A DNA stretch of 64,000 bases, taken from assembly GCA_948567375.1 (NCBI GenBank), contig OX419757.1, positions 45,508,001 through 45,572,000 on the forward strand, given 5' to 3'. Origin of the DNA: Lunularia cruciata (lineage: Eukaryota > Streptophyta > Marchantiopsida > Lunulariales > Lunulariaceae). This document shows, one piece after another, positions 11,950 through 24,329 of the stretch. The translations under genes and the position numbers were made by a program. Numbering within the stretch: the stretch's first letter is position 1; each line of letters starts with the position of its first letter. The notes beneath the pieces are model-generated. The model was not told the origin of the DNA. It searched no databases and saw only the letters and a list, made by a program, of their open reading frames with translations.

Positions 11950-12533
11950 TGTAATGTTTTGAGGACAAGAGAACTCCCAAAGAAACACAAGACAAGAAGA
12001 CAAAGCTTCAACACTCAATACTTTGATGCCCCAAAGGAGCACCTTGGCTTTATTACATAGCAAAGAGGGTCCACTCAAAGGAAACTCTACCCTTGGATCA
12101 GATAAATAGATTGGTGACATGTCAGCAAGCTCCGGCCTTAGATAGCTACATGGATGGGTGACATGTTGGTCCTTGTCATATCTGGTTGGTCAAACAAGTT
12201 TGATCAAAGAGAATCTCCTTGTAGGAAACTCAAGATAGCATGGATGAGGTATTGTTGGAGAGCTCTTGATAAGATCAATTGAGGAGAAGAAGGCAAGACT
12301 TTTCTTCCTAAGCGAAAATAAAAATTTTAATTTTCAAGGCTTAATTCATCCATTTAGGCCTCCAAATTGGCTATGAAATTTCCATGGTGTTTTTGGCTCC
12401 TACCCTATTAGAGGAAGTATACTTTTGATGACACCTCTATCTAATCTACTTGGTCCATCATATATAACATCCTTCTAGATGTTACAAAGTCAATTTTCAT
12501 CTCTAGTTAATAGGTGTAGCTAATGGTATTACA
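11950..12533 (-). mobile_element. Family-A LTR A3 (solo, minus)
   Basis: 584 bp, TGTAATG...ATTACA, reverse orientation to the host element. Flanks CTGAT/TCAAT differ only by transitions, so a decayed 5-bp duplication is possible. The gag sequence of A1 continues on both sides. Confidence 0.75.
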
Positions 12534-12708
12534 TCAATCAATAAAGCCAAATTGTTACAACGGGTGAAGAAGTCATTCAAGATCAAACCTTACAAGGGAC
12601 AACATTCTATGAGAGTAGTGGAAATTGGATCTCAATAATGAATTTGGAACATTTGATTGTTCACAAAAGAGATCACCATCATTATGCATGTGTTTGTATA
12701 TGAGTATT

Positions 12709-13303
12709 TGTAATATTTGGAAGATAGGAAAATCCTCAAAAGAAACACAAGAGAAGAAACATAAAGCTTCACACTCAATACTCCGATACCCCAAAAGAGC
12801 ACCTTGTCTTTATTATATAGTAAAGAGGATTCTCTCAAAGGAAGCTCCACCCTTGGATTAGATACATGAATTGGTGACATGTTAGGGAGCTCCACCCTTA
12901 GATTAGTTGTATGGACGGGTGACATGTCAATTCTTGTCCTATCTAGTTGGTCAAACAAGTTTGACCAAATGGAATATTTAGGGAATTTTCTTATAAGAAG
13001 CTCAAAATTGCATGGATGAGGTACCAATAGAAAGTTTTCAACAAGACAAACAATGGAGGAAGAAGGCAAGTTTTTGGGCACAAATGGCAAGAATGTCCTA
13101 TTTTCAAGGCCTAATTCATCCGTTTAGGCCTCCAAAATTGATTCTAAATTTTGAGTGTGTTTTTTGCTCTTGCTTTATTAATGGAAATAATCTTTTGGTG
13201 ACACCTCTATCTGATCTACTTAGTCCATCATATATAACATCCTTCCAAATGTTATTGAACCACATTTCACCTCCAAATAATATGTCTAGTTAATGGTATT
13301 ACA
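12709..13303 (-). mobile_element. Family-A LTR A4 (solo, minus)
   Basis: 595 bp, TGTAATA...ATTACA, with flanks GTATT (12704-12708) and ATATT (13304-13308), a 5-bp target duplication with one mismatch. Removing it rejoins the A1 gag sequence as aligned with 15895-15935. Confidence 0.8.
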
Positions 13304-13872
13304 ATATTTGACCAAAAAAGCACTCACATGGTACAATTCTTGAGAAAAATCATTGTTGGTAGAAAAAAGAGATAACACCTGGACGATTATGGAAGAAAGG
13401 CTATTGAAGAATTTTCAATCTATGGATTTTGTGGAGATGGCTTGAATTCAGCTATGGAAGTTGAAGCAAAAGAACAACATACAAAAATACGTGGAGGTAT
13501 TTCTTGATCTATATGTCATGATAACCAATATGAGCCTAACAAAAGCTCTTGGTAATTTCAAACAGGGGTTTAGAAGAGCAAATTTTCCATGAAGTAATGG
13601 TACAAAATCCTTACACCATTTTTAAGCTATTGCATGTGCTCAAAGAATAACAAGAGTGCTTGGAAGGGTAGTCCTTACACAACATTATCATACTAAACAC
13701 CACACTTTGGTAGACCAATTCTTATGGAATTGGGTAACGTTTATTTTTGAGACCAAGGAGCACAATTGCTCTTTGAAGAACACTATTGTTTCAAAGAAAG
13801 GAGAGATGTAGTCCTACGAGGAGAAAGGGCTCAAGCAGAATAACAACATTGTTACAATTGTGATTGAGTTGG

Positions 13873-14469
13873 TGTAATACCAATAGCTAGATATATTATC
13901 TAGAGGTGAAAATTGGCTTGATAACATCTAGAAAGATGTTATATATGATAGACTAAGTAGATCAGATAGAAATGTCACCAAAAGAGTACTTCCACTAATA
14001 GAGAAAGAGCTAAAAACACCTTGAAAACTTTAGAGCCAATTTTGGAGGTCTAAATAGATGAATTAGGCCTTGAAAGTAAATACCTTCTTGTACCATTGGG
14101 AGAAAAGGTAGAACTTCTCCCCCCACTATTTGTTCCATCAAGGGCTTTCTAATGCTACCTCACCTATGTGATTTTGAGCTTCATACGAGAAGCTTCCCTA
14201 AAGATTTTGTCTAGTCAAACTTGTTTGGTCAACCAGATAAGACAAGGACCAACATGTCATCCATCCATGCAACTAATCTAAGGATGGAGCTTGTTAATAT
14301 GTCACCAATCTATGCATCTGATCCAGGGTGGAGTTCTCTTTGAGTGGATCTTCTTTGCTATATAATAAAGAGAAGGTGTTCCTTTGGGACATCTAAATAT
14401 TGATTGAGAAGCTTTGTGTTTCTACTCTTGTTTTTTTCTTGGGAGTTCTTTTGTCCTTATAATATTACA
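13873..14469 (+). mobile_element. 5' LTR of family-A element A5
   Basis: 597 bp, TGTAATACCA...ATTACA, with TATA box (TATATAATAAAG) near 14353. It is followed immediately by tggtattagag (14471-14481), one base from the canonical initiator-Met primer-binding site TGGTATCAGAG. It is therefore a true 5' LTR rather than a solo one. Confidence 0.85.
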
Positions 14470-14470
14470 A

Positions 14471-14481
14471 TGGTATTAGAG
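14471..14481 (+). other. Primer-binding site, initiator-Met tRNA type (A5)
   Basis: tggtattagag directly after the LTR end; one mismatch to TGGTATCAGAG. Confidence 0.75.
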
Positions 14482-14694
14482 TTAATATTTTAATCCAAGA
14501 CAATAGATCATCCCTCTTAGAGGAACACAGGCTATTAAGACTGAATAATTTTGAGGGAAGAAAGTGTAATGCAATTGATAGATTGGAGTTGTTTTAGAGA
14601 GAGGATGGGATGGAGGCACCTGGAGGAAAATTTCCTACATTGTGCTTTCCATTCCACATCAAGATTATGTACATCTAACATGAGCAAGTGAGAG

Positions 14695-15166
14695 TGTAAA
14701 ATATTAAGGAGAGAAATAGGAGAATGGGAGATCAGAGTGAGAGATCACATTGGGACTCTTGAATGAGTGAAACTACAAATGCCTAGCATGAGCTTGGTCT
14801 TTGGTATTTTTAGAGAGTATACAAGGCTCTTGAGAAGCTTCCTAAAGCCACTTTCTTGGAGTGCAAGCCAAGGTAATCAAGAAGCTTCTCAAGAAGCTTC
14901 TTTCTAGTAGTCGCCTACTTGGCATGCAAGCTAAACCAATTGGAAGTTTCCCAATAAGTTTCCTTCTAGAAGTTACTTACTGGGGGTGCAAGCTAAGCTA
15001 GCCAAGAAGCTACTTTCTAGAAGTCACCACTTTGCATGCACATTATACAATACTTGGAAGGTACCAAGTAGCTTCCTAGATACTTCTAGAATATTCTAGG
15101 CTAATTTGATCTATTTGCTACTTTGTTAGCCTTGACTAGCTCATTGGTAAACTCCTTATTGTTATA
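14695..15166 (-). mobile_element. Old family-B LTR inserted in A5
   Basis: 472 bp from TGTAAAATATT to GTTATA, clearly related to the B LTRs but more diverged. Flanks GAGAG/GAGTA could be a decayed duplication. The A5 internal sequence (AGTATATCT...) continues on the right as in 640-700. Confidence 0.7.
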
Positions 15167-16500
15167 GAGTATATCTTGTTTATCATTTTGGAGTAGAGTC
15201 CAGGAATATAGTGATGAACCAACCAAACCTACTGATTCTACATGTGATGATATATAATAGAGAGTGGGATTTGACAATCTACATTATGTTATGATGCAAT
15301 GGATTTGAATGTACCAAATCCTCTCCCTTTCAACATGCAAGTAGAAATCCATTATGTGGTTAGACCAAAAGTGATGTTTAGGGATTTCATAGATCTCAAT
15401 TTTGGTAAGGAATATTATCAACAAGTGATAGCCTTTGTGGTACTAATAGTTTGTTCCCCTTCTCAAGTGATCATATTAACCCTCTATTGAAGTAGGAAGT
15501 AGCAATTAAGTATTTGTTGTGTGTACAAATCATGGAGCCATAGTTGTAAGATCTGATGCAAGGAATGCAAGAGATGTCAAACAAGTTTTGAGAGATCAAG
15601 ATGACCATGGAAGCATTGCAAAGTCAAGTATGTACCTTCAAGAATGATCAGGCAATGCAAGAAGGAGAACCATCCCAAAATCCAATACCGGTAGCCAAAG
15701 TACCTAGAGAGTCATTCATACCAATGACATGGACTACGGTCAACAACAAAGCCACCTTGTTAATATAGATGAAAAAGATGAGCAATATCGAGCCTTACAA
15801 GGGATAATGGTCCATGGAAGTAATGGGAAATTAGATTTCAAGAATAAATCAATATTTTCTATTATTCACAAGTGAGATCACCAACAATGTTGTAGGTGTG
15901 TTTGCGTGTGGGGACTTGACCAATAAAGCTCTCACATGGTATGATACTTGGGATCAATCAATGTTGGCATAAAGAAGAGAGATCACTTGGACAACAATGC
16001 AAGAAGGATTGTTGAAGAATTTCCAATCCGTGCATTCAGTGTAGATAGCCCAAACCCAACTATGAGGATTGAAGTAGAATAACAACATATAAGAAGAGTA
16101 TATGGAGGTATTTCTTGATTTGCAAGTTGTGATAATTGATAGGAGTCCAACATAAGCTCTTGATAATTTCAAATGAGGGCTAAACAAGCAAAATTTGCCA
16201 AGAGGTAATGGTACAAAATCCTCACATTATGTTTTGAAGCCGCTCAAAGAATAGTAGGGGTGCTTGGAGGAGGTGAAGGAATAGTTGTAACTCAGCACTA
16301 TTGTGTTAAAACACTGTGATTTGGCAGACTAGTTCCTATAGAATTGAGTAACATTTGGTTTTGAGATCAAGTAGCACAATCATTCGAAGGAGAATGGAGA
16401 AGAGTCAAAGAAAGGAGAGATGGAGTCTCATGAGAGGAAGAGGTTTAAGCAAAAAAATGATGTTGTTACAATTGTTTTTGCGTTGAGCACATACCCATCA
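15167..16500 (+). pseudogene. gag of family-A element A5
   Basis: Best-preserved family-A gag in the window, yet still without a long ORF. It includes the segment around 15520-15720 (Met/Gln-rich) and the region around 15930-16480 that matches 13310-13860. No clear zinc knuckle. It precedes protease and integrase remnants, giving gag-pol order. Confidence 0.6.
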
Positions 16501-16699
16501 ATCCTTGTGCTCATTTTCTTAGAGGTCCCTAGCTTCCATACAAGCAACCTTTGCACAACATAGAGAGACAAATTGAGGAGAAGGATGTTTAAATCACATC
16601 AAAAAACAAAGATCATTAGTAAATGTACCTTATGACCTTATCGGCTTGATAGAGAAGCGTAAAAGTGGGAGAAAGAAGAGGATGAGTGTGCAAAGGTGG

Positions 16700-17560
16700 A
16701 GGAAGAAAAAAACACAAGTGATTGTAGTAAATAGAGTTCTAAAAGGCAATCAAGTGAGAGTATTGATAGACCCTTGAGCAACACAAAATTTCTTGTCTTT
16801 CTCTATTACAATAAGGCTTGAGATAGAACTAGAGAAGGATGAGAATGAAGAAGTAGAGTTACCTAATATATGGAGATAAATCACAAAACTCTAGTTTATC
16901 TCAAGACCCAAAAAGATCTATCTTGTCGACAAATTTGGTGGCCAAAGAGTAGACATTGATTCAACATGATGATAAAGTATCTAGAAGGCAAGAAGAAACT
17001 TGTATATACATTCACCCAAATGCCTATGGTAAAAAATATAGTGGTAGAGGTCAAGATGAACCCAAAATTTTGGTTAAGGATTCTTGCTGCTACAAAATTT
17101 GACCCATAGATTATAGAGGCTCAATCATCCAAAGGCATAACCAATACCCAAGGACTCACCTTTCATGATGGTAAATTATGGATCCCAAATACTATAGACA
17201 TAAGAACCACCATCCTAATGGAATGTCATGATTCCACCATTGCAAGTCATGTTGGAATAGACAATACCTTAGATGCAATCAAACGCTATTGGCCCAAGAT
17301 GAGCAACAATTTGATAGAGTATGTTCAAATTTGCCTACTCTATCAACAAAATAAAGTTTCTAATCAAGCTCTTGTAAGATTTCCTCAACCCCTCACTACT
17401 CCTACACAACATTAGGAACAAGTACTCATGGATATGGTTTTTGAATTGCCCAATGTCATAATCTTTGTCAACAAACTCAACAAAATGATTCATGTGCATC
17501 CCACCACCAAGGATGTTATCATACTTTGCTTTTCTCTCTTTGGGAACACACAAGGTATCT
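16700..17560 (+). pseudogene. Protease and integrase remnants of A5
   Basis: 16715-16860 translates to a protease-like stretch with RVLIDP followed by a stop and ATQNFLS, consistent with a mutated D-[TS]-G active site. 17218-17415 gives MECHDSTIASHVGIDNTLDA...YWPKM...CLLYQQNK, the integrase zinc-binding (HHCC) domain with one Cys reading Tyr. 17430-17560 gives the start of the integrase core. RT and RNase H are absent from this copy, so there is a large deletion between protease and integrase. Matches 44160-44800 in reverse. Confidence 0.65.
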
Positions 17561-18800
17561 AATTGTGGATTCTATAGATCAGAAGTTGTAGATATATTCT
17601 TCCCTACTAGTTTGAGCACGTGTGGTATCCAACCGGTAGAACCCTCTACTCTTGTTTCTACGATTCCTTCTAACGGGTAACTTAACCTATCATCATAACA
17701 CTCACTCCTTATCTATTGGTCATCACTTCAAATATTACCAAGGAGAAATACATAGTACTCCTAGAAGGAAAGAACCTAAGCGCAACATCCACATACCAAT
17801 CCAAGCCAACAAGACATACTAACAAGCATGCAAACACGGAGAGTATCCAACCACAAGAATTCAACAACTTTCTATGCTTTTTGCAGAAATCAACTTCAAA
17901 GCCTCTTGCATTATCCTCAAGCTGATTTCAATTTGTACTCCAAGTTTCTTCCAAGTTGTACTCCTACTTCCAAACCAATTTGTACTCCAAGTGGAGTAAT
18001 TCTATATCTTTTTATGGATAAAACTCTATGTAACTCAGGTGATAATAACTTCATTCTTGTTCCTTTGATTCAAATGATCTACATTTTAATGAAAAGCCTA
18101 TGAGATAAGTTTTCCAATGGTATGATGAAACTCCCAATTTGATCACTACAACTCCTTTGACAAGCTCTAAAATTTGGCTAGTTTTCTATAGTTTCCACTC
18201 TAATTTCAAAATCCCTAATTGAGGTTTTGCTCCTTATTCTTGACAAATTTTTCTAGATTTCTAGATCAAAGGTACAAATAATCCTCACAATCACTCTATC
18301 AACCTAAAATCCTTAATCACTGTCACAAAAGTAGTAGAATCAACACTCAATCATGATTGAAGATAGAAATGCCTACCCAACTTACTATAACATTTTCAAT
18401 AGAATTTTTTGCATTAGTTCTCACTCTCCATAGAGTCCAAGCGAACCAAACATTTCATAGTAGTTGGTTGCATCCTTCTAAACCTTGCAAAGTTGAATAG
18501 CCTAATCCAATCCGAATCCTTAGATTATGGATCAATTTTTGAGTTGTGCTAACTTGTTAGTTCTACAAATCTAAGTATGTTTGATCCAAGACCTTAAATT
18601 TTATATTTGAAGAATTCACATGGAACTTTTGTACAAAGGTGCAAAACCTAACTACCAATAGTACTAAAGATTTTCATAAGGTGATTAGAATCAGAACTTT
18701 AGGAGTGACCAAAATTCCAAACCTTATTAGCATCTTATCTCCAACACCTCACTTTTCAAAACTCGAACTTAATTTGGTATATATCTATAGAGTCTTATTA
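17530..18800 (-). repeat. Repeat F, copy 1
   Basis: About 1.27 kb matching 42880-44160 in the opposite orientation. Both copies join the same point of the integrase sequence. No long ORF in either strand. It could be a long LTR or another transposon inserted in integrase; no terminal structure was resolved here. Confidence 0.6.
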
Positions 18801-19433
18801 AAAAAATTTCATTATACTCCAGTATTTTGTCCATAAAGTTTTTTAAAATTAATTAATTATTATTTACAAATTTAGACTAATTCAAGAAAAGCTAAATTTG
18901 AAGACCTCCATTTTATAAGTTATCTACAAATTATTTATAAATCTCTACATTAAAAATTTTTACAAATCACCCATAAAATCATTTACACAATTTTTCGGGT
19001 TCGAGAAAAGCTAAACCCCATTGAACCCAACGATCATGCGAGCACATGGAAGCGTGGATCCTCTACATTGGAAACATGGGATAAGGGGTGGGACGACGAA
19101 TGGAACATGGGGTCATGAATTTCAATTTCATAAAACCAGGAAATGAGTGGCGGCCGGAATATAATCTCATATGCGATTGAATGGACCAAATTGTTTTAGC
19201 AATCCTTTCCTAAGGCTGGAACAATAATAAATAGAAGTACAGGTATACGGTTATGAAGAAGAGAAAGCCTCTCATAAGACAAGCTCTTGCTTGAATTATT
19301 AGTAAAAAATAGTTTCTTTTTAAGTAGTAAAATCAAATAATTAACGTGAATGAATTAAATCCCATGGAATTAGATGGGGCACCTCTTCACACACCTCGTC
19401 AATTTGTATGAACCATCCAAAAAAATTTCACTG

Positions 19434-19736
19434 TTAATTTAGTAGGCGAATTGAAAACGCTTCGGTCTGGAACTTGGGCTGATATTGATTTATCATCACA
19501 AGATTTACTTGAGCTTTTCTTTTACGTTCCAATTCAACTTCAATTACAACGTCCCTTGCTCCCGGGATGTTCATCAATTCAATGTACTCATCCCGTGAAT
19601 TGTGTCTCAACTTCACGATCTTGATCTTACTTGGACTGGCCAATTTTGGACCTTGATTCGGGTTGAACTGAAGTGAAGCAGATGTCGAAACATCTGTGCC
19701 ATGTCCTGAGACACAAGGTGAACGAAACCGAGTCAT
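19434..19736 (-). CDS. Unrecognised 100-aa ORF
   Basis: Begins MTRFRSPCVSGHG and is basic in its second half (VELERKRKAQVN). No domain recognised and no paralog in the window. It could be a terminal exon of a gene or a chance ORF. It lies outside the repeats, which is the only reason to list it. Confidence 0.2.
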   Translation of the reverse strand: MTRFRSPCVSGHGTDVSTSASLQFNPNQGPKLASPSKIKIVKLRHNSRDEYIELMNIPGARDVVIEVELERKRKAQVNLVMINQYQPKFQTEAFSIRLLN

Positions 19737-20458
19737 TACTCGAATCCTTGAGGTAGAACTCAATTTGTTGTATGGATTTGTTTACAGACATCTGAGCGTT
19801 GACAAGTACCTTCAGAATATGGCAATGGGCAAGAAAAGCTTTTTGTCACCTTACCACGCTTTTGCGGGATCACAATACAGGAATATACGGCTCAATTATT
19901 TGCTATGTGGTGATTTTATGAAGTAAACGAGACTCGTTCGTTCATAAGAAAAGAAACGACATAACATTTTCTCGATAAAAATGTTATAGAAGTAGAAGAA
20001 TGTAGAAACTAAATGAGTTATCAGGTTCAGGCCAGGTGATGGTTTACAAGAGTTTACTGGCCTTGGATATTTGACTATCTGTTTCATACTCGTCATAGCA
20101 ATGTCCGATGTTAATTAGGAGTGACCTTTTCCGTTTCCGTCCCGATTGACCACAGAAAGTTATCGTTCTGTGACGCATTGGTAACACGCTGATCTTGTGT
20201 ATGTTTTGCTCTCTTTGCACTTCTAATCTATTAAGTAAAGTACCAAGAGACTATACTATACAAAGCTAGCTTCGGGAGCAGATTAGGATGCATGAGTAAA
20301 CCCCGGGACTGACGCTACACAATTAAGTTCTAGAAATTCAATCTTGTGATTCTTTTGGGTTCTTATGTCTCCTTCCTTCTCCTCCTTTCTAGCGGCAGGA
20401 GTTCATCTGTACAGAAGTGCGCAACATGGAAAGATGAGTGGAAGTACGATGTAGAAAG

Positions 20459-20629
20459 ATGAAGTGGGAAGCTGTAAGGAATACGTTCTTGATATCAATA
20501 AGATTTTCTCGGAAGAGAGGCGTCGATTTCTCTAAAGCTCACACCGTTGTGCTGGGAGCTTATGTGCTTCTTGCCAACATAGTGGGAGCCTTTCTCACCT
20601 ACTACGGATGTGGCTTACTTCAAATGTGA
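20459..20629 (+). CDS. Unrecognised 56-aa ORF with one predicted membrane segment
   Basis: Begins MKWEAVRNTF; the last ~25 residues are hydrophobic (VVLGAYVLLANIVGAFLTYY), long enough for one transmembrane helix. No family recognised. It may be chance. Confidence 0.2.
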   Translation: MKWEAVRNTFLISIRFSRKRGVDFSKAHTVVLGAYVLLANIVGAFLTYYGCGLLQM

Positions 20630-21055
20630 TCAAATGTTATAAAGAACCTCCAACAACACACGTTGATATCCTTGCCTTCTGCCGTTATATTCCACACACG
20701 AATTTTAGGCGAAATTTACTGATTTGACGTACTCCCCGAACATTACGTACCGCTTTCCAACGAGTGCAACCTCGTGCGTTTGGTAGTATACTGCTTACAA
20801 GAAACTGGTGGTGGTTACAAGAACTGTGTCAAGTCGGGAATTGTAAAAATTGATTGGGGTAATTCAGCTGTATAAGGTCCACCTCTTGGTTCTAGTGTTC
20901 AGGAACCTGACGGCTATTGCTTTCATGTTTCGTATGATACTCTAGAACATCATATGAGTTGCTATGAGCAGCAATAATCCACACCTATCTGGTCTGGAGT
21001 ATTATATCCACTGGAGTTAGGAGCAAAGAACCTGATAAGGATGAGAGATGCTCAA

Positions 21056-24000
21056 TCAAGTGCGATTAACTAGCAGCCTAGAAACCTTCCACGCAGGGAG
21101 GAGTACATACAATTGTTCCCACAGTTTAGAAGTATATACCTTCCACTCTTCTAAGCTCTGTAGGAAATCATCAATTTCGGATTCTTCTGTTTGCAGCATC
21201 TTACTTCTTTTGCCTGATTTCACCGGCAGATTACGTTCTGTTTCTGGCTTAGAGTTATTAACACGTTGGTAAGCTACTTTATCGTGTTTTGTGTGAGAAG
21301 TTGGCCACTCTTCTTGAACCTGAGAATCACTTGATAGCTCTTCGCTTCCTGACCTTGTTCCTTCTCCTCGATAGGACTCTTGCTCACGACTTCTGAAGTG
21401 GTGAAATTGAACCACCTGGCCGTCCAACAAAGGAAGTTACAGGTCAATAATGGCAGCGGAATGGGAGTACGTGAATGGGCAACTCACTTGAGCAAGCCAC
21501 TCATTAGCACATAAAATATATTGTGATAAACTTCTAAAAGTGAAAGTAAAGCTCACCTGGAGAGCATGCATTAAACTTGAAAACATGGTGGAAACCATCT
21601 TGTGCCCGTAGAGGACCTCTACCGGTTGATCCTCTTCATCAACTGACATTTCTGAAGTAAAGCAGCAGCTAAATCCGAGCTGAGTCATACGAGCAATACG
21701 GAGATCATTTACAGGTAAAATTTCCTCTGGGGATTTGGCTGAAAATTCATCTTGCTGAACGCTCCCATTGAGGTTGTACATGACAGATGAAGCTGAAACA
21801 GGCCATTCCAACCTGGTTGCAGCTGTAATCAGGAAGACTATGTGTTATTTCAACGTTTAAGAGGCCTCAAAGTCAAACGTGATCCTTGAAGAGGTTCATA
21901 CGTGTAAGCATAACTATCTATAAGCTTACTTCTTGAAGACCAGAATGACCTGAATTGAGTCAGAATCGGTGATCAAACTGCCGCGAGTAATACCAAGTTC
22001 CATCTTCTCTAGCTTACCTTCCTCGAGCTTTTGTTCGCCCATCACGTCACAGAAATCCGAGTTCCGAGCCGAAAGTTGTTGAATCAATTTTTCGTCTTCA
22101 TCATGTTCCTTGTCTAACGTGAACCACAAGGCCAGCGTGCAGCGCTCTCCATCTGTAATCTGTATGTCCTCACCACAGTTTGGGGTGGACGTCATCACAT
22201 CAACAGCTGCTATAATATAAAGGACTAAACATGCAGGTGCTTCATACTCTGACCAACGGGTATCAAGAATCTACAACTCATCCAGAAATTGACCAAGCAC
22301 TGAATGGCACTCTTTGGATCAAGTTACCACCACCAAACTTCTGTTTTTATTGTGATGAATGGGAAGGTTAGGTAAGGACCTATTGCTAATCTAGAATCCC
22401 CAGACAAAATGCAGAGTTGAAGTCATACCTCGTCAACGTTGTGCATATTTTTCTCGTCTGCCGTATAGACAACAATTGTCTGCTTGCACATGACCCAAAC
22501 ATTGATGTCTCAGCTGCAGTAACTGTAACAGGGAACAAAAGCCAAAATCACTAGGCATGATACCGTTCTGTTCCTCTTACCGCAATAGTAGTGCATATGA
22601 CCCTTGCTTACCCCAGCGGTTGGTTCTATCGTCTGTGGATCCCCTTCCTCGAAATGGAAAAGACCTCCTTCAAAGTCTTCATGATAATTGTTAAGGTAGC
22701 ACACTGCCTGCCAGGATTACCAACAGTGAGAGATATACTGAAGTTCACCTACGACTCAAACGCGTTTGTATCTCGGTGAGATTGAAGATATGGATGTAGC
22801 ACTTACTGGAGGGGAGTCATCTCATGAAATTCTCTATTTACGTATCTTACAATCTTCTGTTCTCTCTTTTCATCTCACTGTACATCATGAATATTTGATA
22901 GGCATGCTCGGGGAAGATGATTGCAGACCGAGTAGTGCCGCTGCTTTAAGTAGGGCCTATTATCGTCACTGTGCCAACCAATTTTTGCTCCCTTGGTCCA
23001 GCTGCAAGAGAAAAAGAATGTTCATGGAAACAGCTCCACTTAATGAGAAATTGGATGAATATCTTCTCTTTGCTCTCAATATGTAAATCAGCTCACGGGA
23101 CGTGCTAGCGAATCCTGAGCTTGAAGTCTACATCAACTCCATTCCTTTTCAATGCGTCATGGCTACGATGGGGAAAATTTCTAACCTGATTAAGCCCGTA
23201 AACTCTGTGAATAGTTCGTATTCACGACCAAAATGCTCTTCCACTATCTCCTTCACCCTTTCTTAAAATACAGATATCAAAATAGCCGATATTCAGGCTA
23301 TAGATCTTTTCATTATGGACAGTCCTGAGCCCTTCTTTGGCACAGCTGCACTAACTACACAAAAGTAATAGATCCATAGCCGAAAGAACATCCGCAGGCG
23401 AAGACCAGCCTAGAGATGCCTAGATCATTCCAATTCAAGCCTGTGCAGGAACAAAGATGAAGGTGTGACGAGAACCCGCTCCTGAAGCACAGATATGAAC
23501 AGCTGAATAGAAAGGAGCAGAGGACATGGGCGTGAAGTACCCCGTATTGGAAGTATAGGCATAATAAGATGAGCGCAATTCGTTGCCACCAGATGGCAGA
23601 GTGTGGTTGAGAGAACCCATGGTCGGTATCCAACAACGCCACAGCTTTTGTGTATGAATTCAAGCTCCTGCCAAATCCAGACAACAGATGCACGCATCTA
23701 TGGATTTATACGATAAGTCGTCGGGATGAGATCACTGATTAAATCAACTCAGTTTCGTCGAGTCAGTTGCGCAGGTAGATACCAAAGGCTTCTTAGCCTT
23801 TGGTATCTACCTGCGTTACCGACAATCCCTGTATTTGAAACATCTAGAGTGAGAAGTTATTTTTATGGAATTTGTTTGTGAAAATTGTCAGTCGTTTCGT
23901 TGCATTTCCGTTCTCTTTCATTGAACTTTTCAGCGGCGAATTGCTAAAGGAGATGCAAAACTCCCTTTTGTATCAACCCTTATTGCTCTGCTCACACTGA

Positions 24001-24329
24001 GAAATCCCGATAAAGTACACCACTGTAGAAAAACCGCGGCTTAGCTCCTTTAACTGATTTCAAGGCCTGCCGAGCTGACTATTCAAGATCCTACAACTAC
24101 TGCAAGCTCCAAGTTAATTTAGATAACAAATGCAATTTCTTGTGCTTAACAACGTCACCATGTACTTCTCCACTGCTATGCTTTTCTATTTCACTCCTCG
24201 AAATCCAGCGCAAACATTTGAGAGAAAGCAGATGAATGTACGCGGGACCCTGACCTTGCATTCCTCAAGAGACAGAAATTCAGGCACCACAAGACGACGT
24301 GCCGCCTCGGTATTCTCTATTTTCGCCAT
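21056..24329 (-). CDS. 2-oxoglutarate/Fe(II) dioxygenase, prolyl 3-hydroxylase-like (PKHD type), 9 exons
   Basis: Predicted to hydroxylate a protein substrate, as in the leprecan/prolyl-3-hydroxylase family; the plant substrate is not established. Exons on the minus strand: 24329-24255, 23667-23541, 23261-23186, 23001-22929, 22707-22612, 22479-22429, 22159-22018, 21822-21557, 21415-21056. All introns are GT-AG and all phases match, giving 421 aa. Iron ligands are His103 and Asp105 (GWHSDDNRPY, exon 4) and His162 (NMHNVDE, exon 6). The 2-oxoglutarate Arg is Arg172 (GERCTLALWF, exon 7). FEGGLFHFEEGD in exon 5 is a family signature. The start MAKIENTEAARRL sits just before a short helix typical of the family N-terminus. 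After residue ~230 comes a less conserved tail ending near WKVYTSKLWEQL. All catalytic residues are present, so it is probably active. No signal peptide seen. The intron-exon model is inferred by eye. Confidence 0.88.
23770..23815. repeat. Perfect 21-bp inverted repeat with 4-nt loop in intron 1 of the dioxygenase gene
   Basis: Arm 23770-23790 and arm 23795-23815 are exact reverse complements; the loop is TCTT. It lies inside the 587-bp first intron (23668-24254), about 100 bp from exon 2. RNA from either strand would form a strong hairpin. It is not flanked by an obvious transposon end. Confidence 0.9.

Larger units (their letters stand above)
11553..13872 (+). pseudogene. gag of family-A element A1, interrupted by two solo LTRs
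   Basis: Pieces 11553-11949, 12534-12708 and 13304-13872 align in order with the less interrupted gag at 15420-16480. Includes a short 70-bp tandem duplication (about 11663-11780). Translation gives repeated Gln/Met-rich coil-like sequence (LMQGMQTIQRMLDKFQEI). Frameshifted throughout. At 13873 it is cut by the LTR of a second family-A element. Confidence 0.7.
18840..21055. other. Intergenic stretch with two small unassigned ORFs
   Basis: More balanced base composition than the flanking repeats and little similarity to other parts of the window. Minus ORF 19434-19736 (100 aa, ATG at 19736) and plus ORF 20459-20629 (56 aa, with a hydrophobic C-terminal segment ending TYYGCG) are open, but I recognise neither and see no splice-supported extension. 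Confidence 0.4.

Noticed and set aside
22766-23086. Plus-strand 106-aa ORF
   Set aside because: Lies over exon 4 of the dioxygenase on the opposite strand and matches no family.
23770-23815. Hairpin read as a transcription terminator
   Set aside because: No T-run follows and it is inside a plant intron; rho-independent terminators do not apply to Pol II genes.
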